From Ruegeria arenilitoris (GTDB taxonomy: Bacteria; Pseudomonadota; Alphaproteobacteria; Rhodobacterales; Rhodobacteraceae), in assembly GCF_013035315.1 (NCBI RefSeq), contig NZ_WQHP01000004.1, forward strand, positions 124,001 to 188,000: 64,000 nt of DNA. The letters are read 5' to 3'. Below the pieces are notes generated by a model, which saw nothing but the letters and a program-made list of their open reading frames with translations, searched no databases and was not told the origin of the DNA. Positions 18,211 through 27,238 of the stretch are shown here, one piece after another. Position numbers and translations under genes: made by a program. The number at the start of each line of letters is the position of its first letter. Position 1 is the first letter of the stretch.

Positions 18211-18300
18211 AAAAAAGCGCCCAGGTCGAACCTGAGCGCCAGTTGTTGGAACGAGGGACAGTGAAATGACCCGCGGCAGTTCCGTTCCGCGGTCACTGTG
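18211..18300 (-). ncRNA. candidate small RNA with terminator (minus strand)
   Basis: On the minus strand two structures follow one another. The first is a hairpin in which ACAGTGA (18258-18264) pairs with TCACTGT (18293-18299) and an inner CCGCGG pairs with CCGCGG. The second is a GGCGCTCAGGT/ACCTGGGCGC stem followed by six T residues, a textbook terminator at 18211-18240. The upstream YHS gene appears to have its own terminator, so this could be an independent RNA of roughly 90 nt. No convincing promoter was seen. Confidence 0.4.
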
Positions 18301-18321
18301 ACATTTAGGCATAAGTTCAGA

Positions 18322-18371
18322 GAAAAAAAGGGGCGCGTCGCTTTTTTGTGATGACAGAGTAAAAAAAGCGA
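18322..18371 (-). terminator. probable terminator of the YHS-domain gene
   Basis: A 10-bp stem (18338-18347 with 18362-18371) followed on the minus strand by a C-rich stretch and seven T residues (18323-18329). It begins nine bases after the YHS gene stop. Confidence 0.5.
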
Positions 18372-18379
18372 ACTCCCGC

Positions 18380-18832
18380 CTAGTCAAGATACAGAACGAC
18401 CGGCCAGTTTTCTTCGGCCATCTCAATGAATTCAGCCCGGTCGCCGCGCCAAACTTTTTCAATTTCGGGCGAATGGGTCAGGTACAACCGACCGTCCACC
18501 ATATCCCACAGCATGGGATCGGTGCTTTTTAGCAAACCTTGAGCCATGGCATAGGCGCAGTAACCGCCAAACTGCGGGGCGTATGCGCGCGGATTGCTTT
18601 CAAACAGATCGCGATTCTCGGCCGACGCGAAATGCCATTCTGCCCCTTTCCAGATCACCGCGTATTCCGGCATGCCTCTAACGGGGGCCGTGCCCTGGAA
18701 GTAAGACACAGGATCAAAGCCCGCCATGACCGCGCCGTCTGTTTCAAAATAGACGGGCATGTCCTGGGCTCGGACGGCAGGGACGAGGGCAAGGGCAGCT
18801 ATCGCCCCAAGTATGATTTTTCTGATCGACAT
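18380..18832 (-). CDS. YHS-domain protein with signal peptide
   Basis: A 150-residue protein. The signal peptide (MSIRKIILGAIAALALVPAVRAQ) is followed by the YHS-like fold: GFDPVSYFQGTAPVRG, then YAVIWKGAEWHFASAENRDLF, then NPRAYAPQFGGYCAYAMAQG. The pattern is typical of periplasmic YHS proteins of Roseobacters, some of which are thought to bind metals. It ends in an acidic tail. The ribosome site is weak. Confidence 0.85.
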   Translation of the reverse strand: MSIRKIILGAIAALALVPAVRAQDMPVYFETDGAVMAGFDPVSYFQGTAPVRGMPEYAVIWKGAEWHFASAENRDLFESNPRAYAPQFGGYCAYAMAQGLLKSTDPMLWDMVDGRLYLTHSPEIEKVWRGDRAEFIEMAEENWPVVLYLD

Positions 18833-18937
18833 TGCGAGTTCACGGTTACAAAGTCAGGGTATCAAAATGCAATCATTTTGCGCTCAAAACACCCCAATTA
18901 ACGCGCTTGTGAACAGCCGTGTCGTATTGCGCCGGTG

Positions 18938-19252
18938 TCAGTCAAAAATATCCTCGACGACATCCCAGGCCTCGTCCATGACACGCGCGAAAAGACCCTT
19001 TATCTTCTTTTTCTTTTTGTTCTTGTAAGGCAGTGCCGAGGTATAGCCTTCACGCTTCGGCTTACTGTCACTCAGCTTGCGCTTGGGCACCATCTTGAGG
19101 TCATGCAACGGGGCCCCACAGCTGGAACAACTCAACTCGTGGCGTTGCTTTCCCTTCAGAACCAGCGCAGCACGGGTTCCGCAATAACAACAGGTCGCGA
19201 TTTTGGACGGGCTGGGAATGGGACTCTCCTGTCTATCGGTGCTTTGACGCAT
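18938..19252 (-). CDS. zinc-ribbon-like hypothetical protein
   Basis: About 104 residues. Two Cys-x2-Cys knuckles (CCYCG and CSSCG, about 17 residues apart) suggest one zinc ribbon near the N-terminus. A Lys-rich segment (NKKKKKIKGLF) follows, then an acidic tail DEAWDVVEDIFD. ATG 19252 is chosen; the gene overlaps the last 20 bases of rlmB. I know of no assigned function. The basic/acidic layout could fit nucleic-acid or ribosome association, which is inference. Confidence 0.7.
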   Translation of the reverse strand: MRQSTDRQESPIPSPSKIATCCYCGTRAALVLKGKQRHELSCSSCGAPLHDLKMVPKRKLSDSKPKREGYTSALPYKNKKKKKIKGLFARVMDEAWDVVEDIFD

Positions 19253-20006
19253 ATAGGGCAATTGCGGCAGCATTTGAGACGTTGAGCGAGCCAAACCCTC
19301 CGGCTGCGTCGATTTTCACCAATTGATCAACGGTTTCTTTGGTCTTTTGCCGCAACCCCGGCCCTTCTGCCCCAAGAACCAAAGCAACAGGCCGGTCCAG
19401 CTTGCCGCCCAATGCGGTTTCGATCGTGTCCTCGGCTTCGCCGTCCAGACCCAGCACGAGGAATCCCATGCCCTGCAGTTCGACAATCGCGTCGGCCAAA
19501 TTGCGCACCCGCAGATACGGTTGGCGTTCCAACGCGCCACTGGCCGTTTTCGCCAGCGCTCCTGTTTCCGGAGCGGAATGGTGCCGCGTACCGATGACCG
19601 CGCTCGCGCCTAACACCTCAGCCGAACGAAGAATCGCCCCGACATTGTGCGGATCGGTGACACGGTCCAGCAGAATGATTCTGGGATGTTCGCGTCCAAT
19701 ACAGTTTTCGGCCAGCCCGCCCCAGTCCAGCGGCTTGACCTCAAGCGCGGCGCCCTGATGCACGGATCCGGGATCAATCGGCGCGTTGAACTTGCGCGGG
19801 TCGACCATTTCGGCCTCGACCCCTGCAAATTCAATGGCTTCCGCCAGCTTGTCCCGCGCATTTCGCGTTACGATCAGGCGCTGTTTCTGCCGGTTCGGGT
19901 TCATCAAAGCGTCCCGAACGGCGTGCAGACCAAACAACCACACGGTTTCAGACGCCGCAGCTTTGCGCGCCTGTTCCTTTTCTACGACCCACTTGGGTTT
20001 CTTCAT
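19233..20006 (-). CDS. rlmB: 23S rRNA 2'-O-ribose methyltransferase (RlmB/TrmH family)
   Basis: A 257-residue SPOUT methyltransferase. An N-terminal substrate-binding domain (ETVWLFGLHAVRDAL) is followed by the three knot motifs: DPHNVGAILRSAEVLGA, LVLGAEGPGLRQKT and GSLNVSNAAAIALY. RlmB methylates G2251 of 23S rRNA in E. coli; here the exact target is inferred. It is divergent from the tRNA-Tyr gene. The ribosome site is weak. Confidence 0.92.
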   Translation of the reverse strand: MKKPKWVVEKEQARKAAASETVWLFGLHAVRDALMNPNRQKQRLIVTRNARDKLAEAIEFAGVEAEMVDPRKFNAPIDPGSVHQGAALEVKPLDWGGLAENCIGREHPRIILLDRVTDPHNVGAILRSAEVLGASAVIGTRHHSAPETGALAKTASGALERQPYLRVRNLADAIVELQGMGFLVLGLDGEAEDTIETALGGKLDRPVALVLGAEGPGLRQKTKETVDQLVKIDAAGGFGSLNVSNAAAIALYASKHR

Positions 20007-20062
20007 TTCTTGGGCCTCCGGGCCGGGAATTCGGTTTCCTGCGCCAAAGCGGAATTTTCCTG

Positions 20063-20091
20063 TTGACGCTCCTTTAAGGCGCTAGTAATCA
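20063..20091 (+). promoter_or_regulatory. probable promoter of tRNA-Tyr
   Basis: TTGACG at 20063-20068 and TAATCA at 20086-20091 with a 17-bp spacer, about 31 bases before the tRNA. Confidence 0.6.
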
Positions 20092-20122
20092 CGCCTCCAC
20101 GTCAGGTGCAACGCCTGACAGT

Positions 20123-20206
20123 GGGCGACAGGCCGCAAGGTGTGGCAGGGGACTGTAACTCCCTCGCGGAGACGCACGCCTGGTTCGATTCCAGGGTCGC
20201 CCACCA
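20123..20206 (+). tRNA. tRNA-Tyr(GTA)
   Basis: An 84-nt class II tRNA with a long variable arm and an encoded CCA. The acceptor is GGGCGAC with GTCGCCC, discriminator A. The anticodon GTA is at 20155-20157, and the T-arm is CCTGG/TTCGATT/CCAGG. Confidence 0.97.
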
Positions 20207-20294
20207 TTCTTCCAAGCAATTGAAAGTAATGGTGTTGTGCAGCGGTGCTGCGCTGTTTTTGCCGCGATAAGTTGTGGAGCAACTCAGGCGGCTG

Positions 20295-21416
20295 CTAATT
20301 TGGCAAGCAATCCCACTCGTGAACGACCTTGCCCTCTTTGATCGCCAGTATCCGTCCAAACTGGTTCAATACGGCCTCGCTCTGAGTCGGACGCAACAAA
20401 GCGATGTCGCCGGGCGTGACCGAGGCTGCGTTGGGCCCGGTCCAGACCTCTTGATTGCTGGAGCGGCCGAAAATCCCAGAATAGCCAAAGCCTTCGGGAA
20501 AGACGGGCTGTGCCAGGAAATGCCCACCGAACACCGCGATATCTGTTTTCCGTCGCGGCAGAAAGTCCAACCCCGGCAGCGCGTTACCCGGAAGCGCCTT
20601 GAGGACAGGAGTCGCAATGAAAGCCGCCGGCTCAAAGGACCGGGTTGTTTCGTGGTCAAAATCGCTGGGCTTGACCAGAACGGACCCAAAGGCGACCTCG
20701 GTCGCCAGACCGTTGGCAAAATAGCTTTGAAACGTCAGGCTGCCGCCCGTGTTCAGGCACAGGCCGCGCCCGCCCTCTGGCAGGGTCGAAACACCGGCGC
20801 GAAACGCAGCAGCACTGGCCCGTTCGGCCCGCTTGCGTAGCAAACCCGGCAGTTTGGCTAAATGCGCCTCGTACCCCATCACGCCGACAAGCTGTCCGTA
20901 AGGATGGATCGTGATTTGTTGCGCCAGTTCTGCGACCTGCCCCGGGCGTATTCCACCACGATGCAAACCGATATCCAGCTCAAGCGACAAGCGCAGAGGG
21001 GTTTTGCGGTCCGTTGCAAGGGTCAGGTATTCCCCGAGTCGCGCCAGAGTGTCGATCAACCATTGAACGCGCCGCGCAGCGTCTGGGCTATCCGACAAAA
21101 GCCGCGCGACCGAAGTCACGGGCAGCGGTTTTCCCAGCAGATGGTCCGTGTCCGGCTCGGCCAACAACAGCGCCTGGAGCATTGGTTCCGAGAAGGTCAT
21201 CAGCCCCGAGGTCGGAATGCGGTCGCGAATGAAATCCAACAAGGGCAGGCACGGCAAGGATTTGGCGACCAACCGGCGCGCTAGACCAGCGTCGGCAGCG
21301 CTGTTTGCGACGGAACAGTTTGTATCCAACCGATCCAGATCGACGACCACAACAGGTTTATCTACGCCATAGGCGCGCAGGGTATCCGACAGCGTCTTCA
21401 GATAAGCTTCGGTCAT
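20295..21416 (-). CDS. PLP fold-III (D-Ser dehydratase/D-Thr aldolase-like) protein
   Basis: A 373-residue relative of alanine-racemase-fold enzymes. The N-terminal strand VVVVDLDRLDTNC is followed by the expected PLP lysine at Lys52 (LVAKSLP), and the C-terminal beta domain is recognisable. The usual RPHxKTHK context of the lysine is altered. The His-x-Cys metal pair expected near the C-terminus of DSD1 and D-Thr aldolases reads Gln345-Ser346-Glu347 here. It is therefore a divergent, probably metal-free subgroup and its reaction is not known. It overlaps the upstream flavoprotein gene by four bases, so they are co-translated and probably act together. Confidence 0.8.
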   Translation of the reverse strand: MTEAYLKTLSDTLRAYGVDKPVVVVDLDRLDTNCSVANSAADAGLARRLVAKSLPCLPLLDFIRDRIPTSGLMTFSEPMLQALLLAEPDTDHLLGKPLPVTSVARLLSDSPDAARRVQWLIDTLARLGEYLTLATDRKTPLRLSLELDIGLHRGGIRPGQVAELAQQITIHPYGQLVGVMGYEAHLAKLPGLLRKRAERASAAAFRAGVSTLPEGGRGLCLNTGGSLTFQSYFANGLATEVAFGSVLVKPSDFDHETTRSFEPAAFIATPVLKALPGNALPGLDFLPRRKTDIAVFGGHFLAQPVFPEGFGYSGIFGRSSNQEVWTGPNAASVTPGDIALLRPTQSEAVLNQFGRILAIKEGKVVHEWDCLPN

Positions 21417-22660
21417 GGTCGAAACAGCCGGGCGAGTGCTGGCGTTAGAAACTTTCCATCCGGATCAACCTGTTCGCGAAGGGCGCAGAACCGATCAAAA
21501 TCCGGATACATCGTCGACAGGTTTTTATAGGTCAGGCTGTGCATCTTGCCCCAATGGGGCCGCCCCCCTGCTTCGACGAATAGGGGCTCAATCGCATCGA
21601 AGTAACGTTGGTGATCCTCGCTCGCGTCGGTGTGAATAGCGACTGAGATGCGCCTCCCACCCTGGAACGGAGAAAGACAGGCGGTATCGCCCGCGGTCTG
21701 CCGCACCTCGATCGGGAAATAGATGTCCTTGTGGTCACGATGAAGGCGCGTGAGCACCTCTTGAAGAACGTCCCCAGCGACATCGGGGGGCAGATGGTAC
21801 TCCATTTCTTTGAACGGAATACGCCGGTCGCTGCACAACACACGCCAGCTTTCGCCGACATAATCCTCATCCGACTGCGCCATGGTCAGCAGCTTGAGCA
21901 AGGCACCGCGCAGACCCTCGCTGACCTTTCCTGCGCTACGGGCAAGCTTCAGAACCTTCACTGCGATCATATCCAAATCACGCGGCGCCTTGGTTTCTGC
22001 GGCATCGGTCAGCGCATGGCGAATCTCGACGGTTTTTCCGGTGAATGGGATGTAGAAGAACTCGAAATTCCGGTTCTCGGCCCATTTCTGGTGCATCGTC
22101 GCAAGGCTATCCTGAACCGAGTTCAGGTTCACTTGTCGACGCAGATTGTATTTCGGAACGACAGAAATCTGTGCTTCGGTTAGCACGCCCAGCATCCCCA
22201 AAGTGACCTGCGCCATTTCCAGGGGGATGTCTTCGGTGGTCAGGATATCTCCGCTCGCCGAAACCATCCGCGCAGCGGTGATCTCTGCGGCAAGGCAGGG
22301 CAGTTCGCGCCCAGTGCCGTGTGTCGCGGTCGAGACCGCACCGGCCAGCGATTGTGCGTTGATGTCACCCAGATTGCGAAAGGCCAGCCCCTTGCCCCCC
22401 AGCGCGGGGGACAGATCGCGCAGCCGCGCGTTGGCATTGACCCAGACGCGACCGTCTTCAACGTCACCCAGAGTGGGCAGGTTCAGTGCCGAAAGATCCA
22501 GTATCCGGTCGCCACCGGCCACAATCGGAGTAAACGAGTGCCCTGACCCCAACACCCGCAGGCTTTGGGGCTGCGCTATCGCTTGCTGTAGTTCGGCAAT
22601 TGACGACGGGCGCGCAATTGGTGTGTCAGCGCGCTGGTTTCCGGCCCAGTTGGTCCACAT
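21413..22660 (-). CDS. aldonolactone oxidase-like FAD protein (ALO/GULO family)
   Basis: A 415-residue VAO-type flavoprotein. The FAD domain has RVLGSGHSFTPI, whose His is the usual site of covalent FAD attachment in this family, then NLGDINAQSLAGAVSTATHGTG. The C-terminal ALO domain ends with the HWGK motif (GGRPHWGKMHS). Known relatives oxidise L-gulono-, D-arabinono- or similar lactones or sugar alcohols. The ribosome site GGAGGAGA is strong. Coupling to the PLP protein by an ATGA overlap suggests a shared pathway, so a simple vitamin-C-type role is not assured. Confidence 0.85.
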   Translation of the reverse strand: MWTNWAGNQRADTPIARPSSIAELQQAIAQPQSLRVLGSGHSFTPIVAGGDRILDLSALNLPTLGDVEDGRVWVNANARLRDLSPALGGKGLAFRNLGDINAQSLAGAVSTATHGTGRELPCLAAEITAARMVSASGDILTTEDIPLEMAQVTLGMLGVLTEAQISVVPKYNLRRQVNLNSVQDSLATMHQKWAENRNFEFFYIPFTGKTVEIRHALTDAAETKAPRDLDMIAVKVLKLARSAGKVSEGLRGALLKLLTMAQSDEDYVGESWRVLCSDRRIPFKEMEYHLPPDVAGDVLQEVLTRLHRDHKDIYFPIEVRQTAGDTACLSPFQGGRRISVAIHTDASEDHQRYFDAIEPLFVEAGGRPHWGKMHSLTYKNLSTMYPDFDRFCALREQVDPDGKFLTPALARLFRP

Positions 22661-22746
22661 ACTGTCTCTCCTCCGCGGAAGAGGATTGCAGCAGTAGCGG
22701 CACGAAACAAGTCAGGATAACAGAAGCTTACCCTACGGGAGCTTTA

Positions 22747-23268
22747 TCAGGCTGCCGCCACGCGCTGCGCGGTCACGCGGTCAAACCAGTCTGTGATGCT
22801 TTCGATATTCGGCTCGATCTGTTCAGCTGCATCGCCTGTGAAGGCGTCGAACTTTTCCCGGTTCAGGCCGTTCACGCCCACTAGCACGGGAATGTCCTGC
22901 GCCAGCGCCTCTGCGATCACAGGGCGGAAACCACGTCCGTCGGCCTCATGCTTGCCGAATTTGTTGATGATCAGCAGCTGCGGTGCGTCGGCCAGAGATG
23001 AGGTCACATACCCCACCGCCTGCTCCAACGCCGCGGGGTCCAGACGACAACCGCGCGATTGCTCACCAAGGGATTGCGAGATCCGAATGGTTTCTCCCTC
23101 GGGCAAAACGCGGACATCCATGTCACATTTGCTGCTGTCGGCACATTCGGTGTTGGTTTGCACCACGCCCGCCAGGCTTGCCCCCTTGGACAACAGGTGT
23201 TCCGCAACCGCGCTGAGAAGACGATCCGTCGCTCCGCGGTCGGTGGTGGTGACATAGGCCAGATGCAT
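22747..23268 (-). CDS. DUF2478 family protein
   Basis: A 173-residue cytoplasmic protein. The DUF2478 pattern is clear: HLAYVTTTDRGATDRLLSAV at the N-terminus, a central acidic SSKCDMDVRVLPEG, LLIINKFGKHEADGRGFRPVIAEAL, then PVLVGVNGLNREKF. The fold looks like a nucleotide-binding alpha/beta protein without a classical P-loop. In other bacteria the family often occurs with molybdate or nitrogen-oxide genes; the NnrU neighbour agrees, but the role is unproven. ATG 23268 is chosen as the normal N-terminus. Confidence 0.85.
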   Translation of the reverse strand: MHLAYVTTTDRGATDRLLSAVAEHLLSKGASLAGVVQTNTECADSSKCDMDVRVLPEGETIRISQSLGEQSRGCRLDPAALEQAVGYVTSSLADAPQLLIINKFGKHEADGRGFRPVIAEALAQDIPVLVGVNGLNREKFDAFTGDAAEQIEPNIESITDWFDRVTAQRVAAA

Positions 23269-23340
23269 CGAAGGACCCCTTGGTACAAATGTGTGACATT
23301 CCAGATAGCACGCAAGTGCTTGCACGACCACTCCTTTGCC

Positions 23341-24006
23341 TTACGGAGCCGGAGAAAGCCCGATCACAGGTGCGTGCAGGTGAAACAGAACCACGAAGAA
23401 GACAAGCGCGACCAGCCAGACCCAAAGGCGCGGCCAGGGCTGTGGCGCGTGCAGAGACACGCGGGCGGTGTTCCGAGACAGTCGCGTCCACTCGGCCCCC
23501 ATCTCACGTTGCTTGCGGCGGTCGATCAGCGCCATGCCGACCAAAGCAAACCCGAAGAATAGCCCAAACAGGATCACATGGGACAGGCTTCCATTCGCCA
23601 AAAGATGCGCACCCGCCCACAGCATCAAAGCGACCAGGATGGGATGACGTGTTGTCCGCAGAATCCCCGGATTCTCAGGATCGAAGGCGCGGTTTCCCAT
23701 CCCGCCAAACGAAAACGGGTTCTGAATTGATAGACCTGCCACCGCCAGCCAGCACACCACCGGCATCGCCAGAAATGGAGCCCAGCGAAAGACGCCGAGC
23801 GGCGGGATAACTTCAACATAAGGTGCGCGGGCCGCAGCAACGATTAGCCAGGCCAGGACAAGCAGCGATAGCGCGGAATAGGCAGCGAAATAGCCCTTGC
23901 GGCCAAGTGCCGTGATCAAACGCCCGCGCACACCCGGACGCACCGGGATAGCGTGGCTGAGAAGAAAGGTGATCAAAGCTGCAAGGAAAAAGGCCCAACC
24001 GGTCAT
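23341..24006 (-). CDS. NnrU family membrane protein
   Basis: About 221 residues with six membrane spans. The C-terminal half has the NnrU/methyltransferase-like pattern NPGILRTTRHPILVALMLWAGAHLLANG, then a basic loop DRRKQREMGAEW. NnrU was named in Rhodobacter for a gene near nitric oxide reductase, but many species without denitrification carry it. The ATG at 24006 (MTGWAFF) is preferred over one seven codons upstream. It is transcribed in the same direction as DUF2478, 72 bases upstream of it. Confidence 0.88.
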   Translation of the reverse strand: MTGWAFFLAALITFLLSHAIPVRPGVRGRLITALGRKGYFAAYSALSLLVLAWLIVAAARAPYVEVIPPLGVFRWAPFLAMPVVCWLAVAGLSIQNPFSFGGMGNRAFDPENPGILRTTRHPILVALMLWAGAHLLANGSLSHVILFGLFFGFALVGMALIDRRKQREMGAEWTRLSRNTARVSLHAPQPWPRLWVWLVALVFFVVLFHLHAPVIGLSPAP

Positions 24007-24115
24007 TATTGTCTCCGAACATGTCACAACGGGCCTACGCCCCCGAAACCGCCAAGTCCTTGTCCGAAATCAAGTGTGGGCAAGAAGGGGCGAACGCGCC
24101 GCCCCTGCCCTAAGT

Positions 24116-26182
24116 TTACAGGCCCAATGCCTTGCGTTGTTCCTCGGCAAAGCCCTGCACGATGCGATCGGCGATCAAAGCCAGAATCGCCATCGCCGCA
24201 CCGGCCGAGATGCCCAGCCCCACATCCGCCTGTCCCAATGCCAGATAGATCGACTGACCCAGACCGGTGGTTCCGATCAGCGCCGCGATCACCAACATGG
24301 CAAAGGCATAGAGGATGGTCTGGTTCAGCCCCAACAGGATCGTCGGCGCGGCATAGGGCGCACGAACATCGCGCATGATCTGCCACTCGGTCGCACCGCT
24401 GGAGATTGCGGCTTCCATCATCTCGTCCGGGGTGTTGACCAGACCATGCCGCGTGTATCGGATCATCGGGACGATCGCGTATGCGCAAATCGCAAGAAAG
24501 GCCGAGAACTCGCCGATCTGGAACACCATCAGAACCGGGATCAGGAAGACGAACAGCGGGATAGTTTGCAGCATGTCGCAGATCGGGCGCACGACTTTCC
24601 AGACCGGGGACCACACCGCGCTGGCCAGACCTATCAATCCTCCGACAACCGCGCAGGTGAACACCGCCGCACCGCTGAGGTAGAGCGACAGTAAGGCGCG
24701 CTCCCACAATCCCGAAACCAGAATGGTGCAAAGCAGTCCGACCGAAAGCGCCGCAAGACGCCAACCGCCCGCGACATAGCTGAGCGCACCTACTGCGGTC
24801 AGGACAAAGGGCCAAGGCAGGTTCGATATCCCGGTTTCCAACATGCCGATGAGGGTCAGAATGACCAAACCGGCGGTCAGTTGGCCGCGCCAAGCCATCA
24901 GACCTGCGACGGCAACGCCAAAGGCAAACAGGCCGTAGCTCATGCCGGGCGTCCACTGAAAGCCCCAGGTAAAGGGTAATACCGCCTGGTCCAAGCCGAT
25001 CCGCAAAGGCAGCAGCACATAGAACAACGAGTTGTTCTTGAGCGCGTCCAACCACGGCCCGTTGGCTTGGGTAAACGCGGTCAGACCGCTATCGACAGCT
25101 GCGGCCACCGGGTCCAACAGGGTCAGTTCGGACGGGTTCGGCAGCCACGCCCAGAAGGCAGCGGTGAACAGTGCGGTGAACCCAAGCACAGCCCAGACAA
25201 CGCGCCGGTCGTACTGTTTGCGCTCGGTCGCCAGCGTCCCGCTCATGCGGTCAATCACCACGGCAAAAACCACGATCACGAGACCGGCCATAAGCGACTC
25301 GCCAAACTGCGCCTTGCGCATGGTCAGAAGAACTTCCCACCCGATGTCATTGAATCCGCCAATCACAGCCGCGATGATCACCATCGACAGGGCCGCCATA
25401 AGGCACTGGTTCACGCCGACCATGATCTGGGTGGCCGCAGCGGGGATTTCCACCTGAAACAACTGCTGGAACCGCGTTGCGCCGGACATGATCGCGGCCT
25501 CTTTGATCTCGGGTTCTACCCGCTCCAGACCCAGCATCACGTTGCGCGCCATTGGGGGCGCCGCATAGATGGCCGAGGCGATCAGACCCACAACGGGGCC
25601 AAAGCCAAACAGAAGCAAAAGCGGGGTCAGATAGGCAAAGGTCGGTACCGTCTGCATCACGTCCAGCACCGCTTGGACAAAGGACTTCACGCGCGGCACT
25701 TCGTTGGCGAGGATGCCAATTGCGCCGCCGACAGTTAGCGCGACAGGGACCGAGACCGCGACCAGCGCCAGAGTGTTCATGCTTTCGGCCCAGTACCCTG
25801 ATGCCAGTACGAAACAAAGCCCAAAGAATCCCAGCGCTGCCATAGGCAAGCCACCCAAATACCAGCCCAGCGCTGTGACCAGGCCGATCAGGATCGGCCA
25901 GGGCGTGCTGCCCAACAGAAAGTTGGCCCAGTTCATGGGATAGGCCATCAGGTCGGAAAACAACCGCATGGCTGGTTTGATGCCGTTCAGAAACCAATCG
26001 AGAAAGGCACCAACCCACTGAGTGGCCGGCAATTCCCAAGCGGCGGGCCATTTGACCAGCCAAGGGGCGACGCCTTCAAGCGTTAGGCAAAGCGCACCGA
26101 CCACCACCGCGATCAACGCGGCCTTGGCCCCAACCGTGAGCCGCAAGTCGCTTTGCGAAGGGATGTCCGTGACAGCGGTCAT
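24116..26182 (-). CDS. betaine/TMAO-type ABC transporter permease, duplicated (ProW-like)
   Basis: A 688-residue permease made of two ProW-like halves. Each half carries a transport-coupling loop: EAAIMSGATRFQQLFQVEIPAA in the first and EAAISSGATEWQIMRDVRAP in the second. Many membrane spans are visible. The fused arrangement means one polypeptide can supply both membrane halves. It overlaps the ATPase gene by four bases. The substrate class is glycine betaine, TMAO or another quaternary amine. Confidence 0.9.
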   Translation of the reverse strand: MTAVTDIPSQSDLRLTVGAKAALIAVVVGALCLTLEGVAPWLVKWPAAWELPATQWVGAFLDWFLNGIKPAMRLFSDLMAYPMNWANFLLGSTPWPILIGLVTALGWYLGGLPMAALGFFGLCFVLASGYWAESMNTLALVAVSVPVALTVGGAIGILANEVPRVKSFVQAVLDVMQTVPTFAYLTPLLLLFGFGPVVGLIASAIYAAPPMARNVMLGLERVEPEIKEAAIMSGATRFQQLFQVEIPAAATQIMVGVNQCLMAALSMVIIAAVIGGFNDIGWEVLLTMRKAQFGESLMAGLVIVVFAVVIDRMSGTLATERKQYDRRVVWAVLGFTALFTAAFWAWLPNPSELTLLDPVAAAVDSGLTAFTQANGPWLDALKNNSLFYVLLPLRIGLDQAVLPFTWGFQWTPGMSYGLFAFGVAVAGLMAWRGQLTAGLVILTLIGMLETGISNLPWPFVLTAVGALSYVAGGWRLAALSVGLLCTILVSGLWERALLSLYLSGAAVFTCAVVGGLIGLASAVWSPVWKVVRPICDMLQTIPLFVFLIPVLMVFQIGEFSAFLAICAYAIVPMIRYTRHGLVNTPDEMMEAAISSGATEWQIMRDVRAPYAAPTILLGLNQTILYAFAMLVIAALIGTTGLGQSIYLALGQADVGLGISAGAAMAILALIADRIVQGFAEEQRKALGL

Positions 26183-27228
26183 GTTTCTTCCACCTGCAGC
26201 GCGGCTGCCAGATCCGAAGGATGAACGGTTCCAACGATGTTGCCAGCCTCATCACGCACCGGAACGGGCTCATACAGTTCCATGCAATGTGCCAATGCGG
26301 CGTCCAAGGTCATCGAGGTCGTCAGACCCGGATCATCCGGGCCGCGTTCGGCCTCGTCGCGCATGACCGAGGCGACCTTGGCATGCTGACCCTTGGCCAC
26401 ATCTTTCGAGAACTCGCGTACGTAGTCATCAACCGGACGCAGGACGATGTCCGTCGGCGTACCGATCTGAACGATCTTGCCATCGCGCATGATGGCAATG
26501 CGGTCCGCCAGTTTCAGCGCCTCTTGGATATCATGCGTAATGAAGACGATGGATTTCTTCAGCGTCGCCTGAATGCGCAGGAATTCGTCCTGCAACTGGC
26601 GACGGATCAGAGGGTCGAGGGCCGAGAACGGCTCATCCAGAAACCAGATATCGGGGTTCACAGCTAAGGACCGCGCGATCCCCACCCGCTGGCGCTGACC
26701 ACCGGAAAGCTGGCGCGGGAAGCTGTCCTCGCGGCCTTCCAGACCGACCAGCGAGATCACTTCTTGCGCGCGGGCCAGACGTTCCTTTTTGCCAACGCCC
26801 TGCACGCGCAACGGATAAGCCACGTTTTCGGCGACGGTCATATGCGGGAACAGGCCAAAATGCTGGAACACCATGCCCAGCTTTTTCCGCCGCAGATCGG
26901 TCAGCGTTTTCTTGGATGCGCCAACGACATTCTCACCATCGACCCGGATCTCTCCGCCGGTGCCCGGCAATAGCTGTGAGATACAACGGATCAGCGTGGA
27001 TTTACCGGACCCGGACAAACCCATGATGACGAACAGCTCGCCCTCTTTCACGTCGAAATTGGCATCCTGAACGGCCGGAATGAACCCGTGTTCGCGCAGA
27101 TCGATAGCGGCCTTGTCTGCGTCATTCCCTGACTGAGACAGCGCGTCGGTCAGGGCCTTTTCTGCGCCTTGGCCAAAGACCTGCCAGAGATTCCGGCAGG
27201 CGATGGCTGGCGTATTCGCGTAAGTCAC
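26179..27228 (-). CDS. betaine/TMAO-type ABC transporter ATPase (ProV-like)
   Basis: A 349-residue ATPase. The Walker A is [13 protein letters not shown], the signature [16 protein letters not shown] and the Walker [14 protein letters not shown]. An extended C-terminus with CBS-like sequence ([21 protein letters not shown]) follows, as in ProV/OpuAA, where it senses ionic strength. The start is GTG at 27228, 10 bases after the binding-protein gene. It is one transcription unit with the permease. Confidence 0.93.
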   Translation of the reverse strand: MTYANTPAIACRNLWQVFGQGAEKALTDALSQSGNDADKAAIDLREHGFIPAVQDANFDVKEGELFVIMGLSGSGKSTLIRCISQLLPGTGGEIRVDGENVVGASKKTLTDLRRKKLGMVFQHFGLFPHMTVAENVAYPLRVQGVGKKERLARAQEVISLVGLEGREDSFPRQLSGGQRQRVGIARSLAVNPDIWFLDEPFSALDPLIRRQLQDEFLRIQATLKKSIVFITHDIQEALKLADRIAIMRDGKIVQIGTPTDIVLRPVDDYVREFSKDVAKGQHAKVASVMRDEAERGPDDPGLTTSMTLDAALAHCMELYEPVPVRDEAGNIVGTVHPSDLAAALQVEET

Positions 27229-27238
27229 TTATGCGAAC

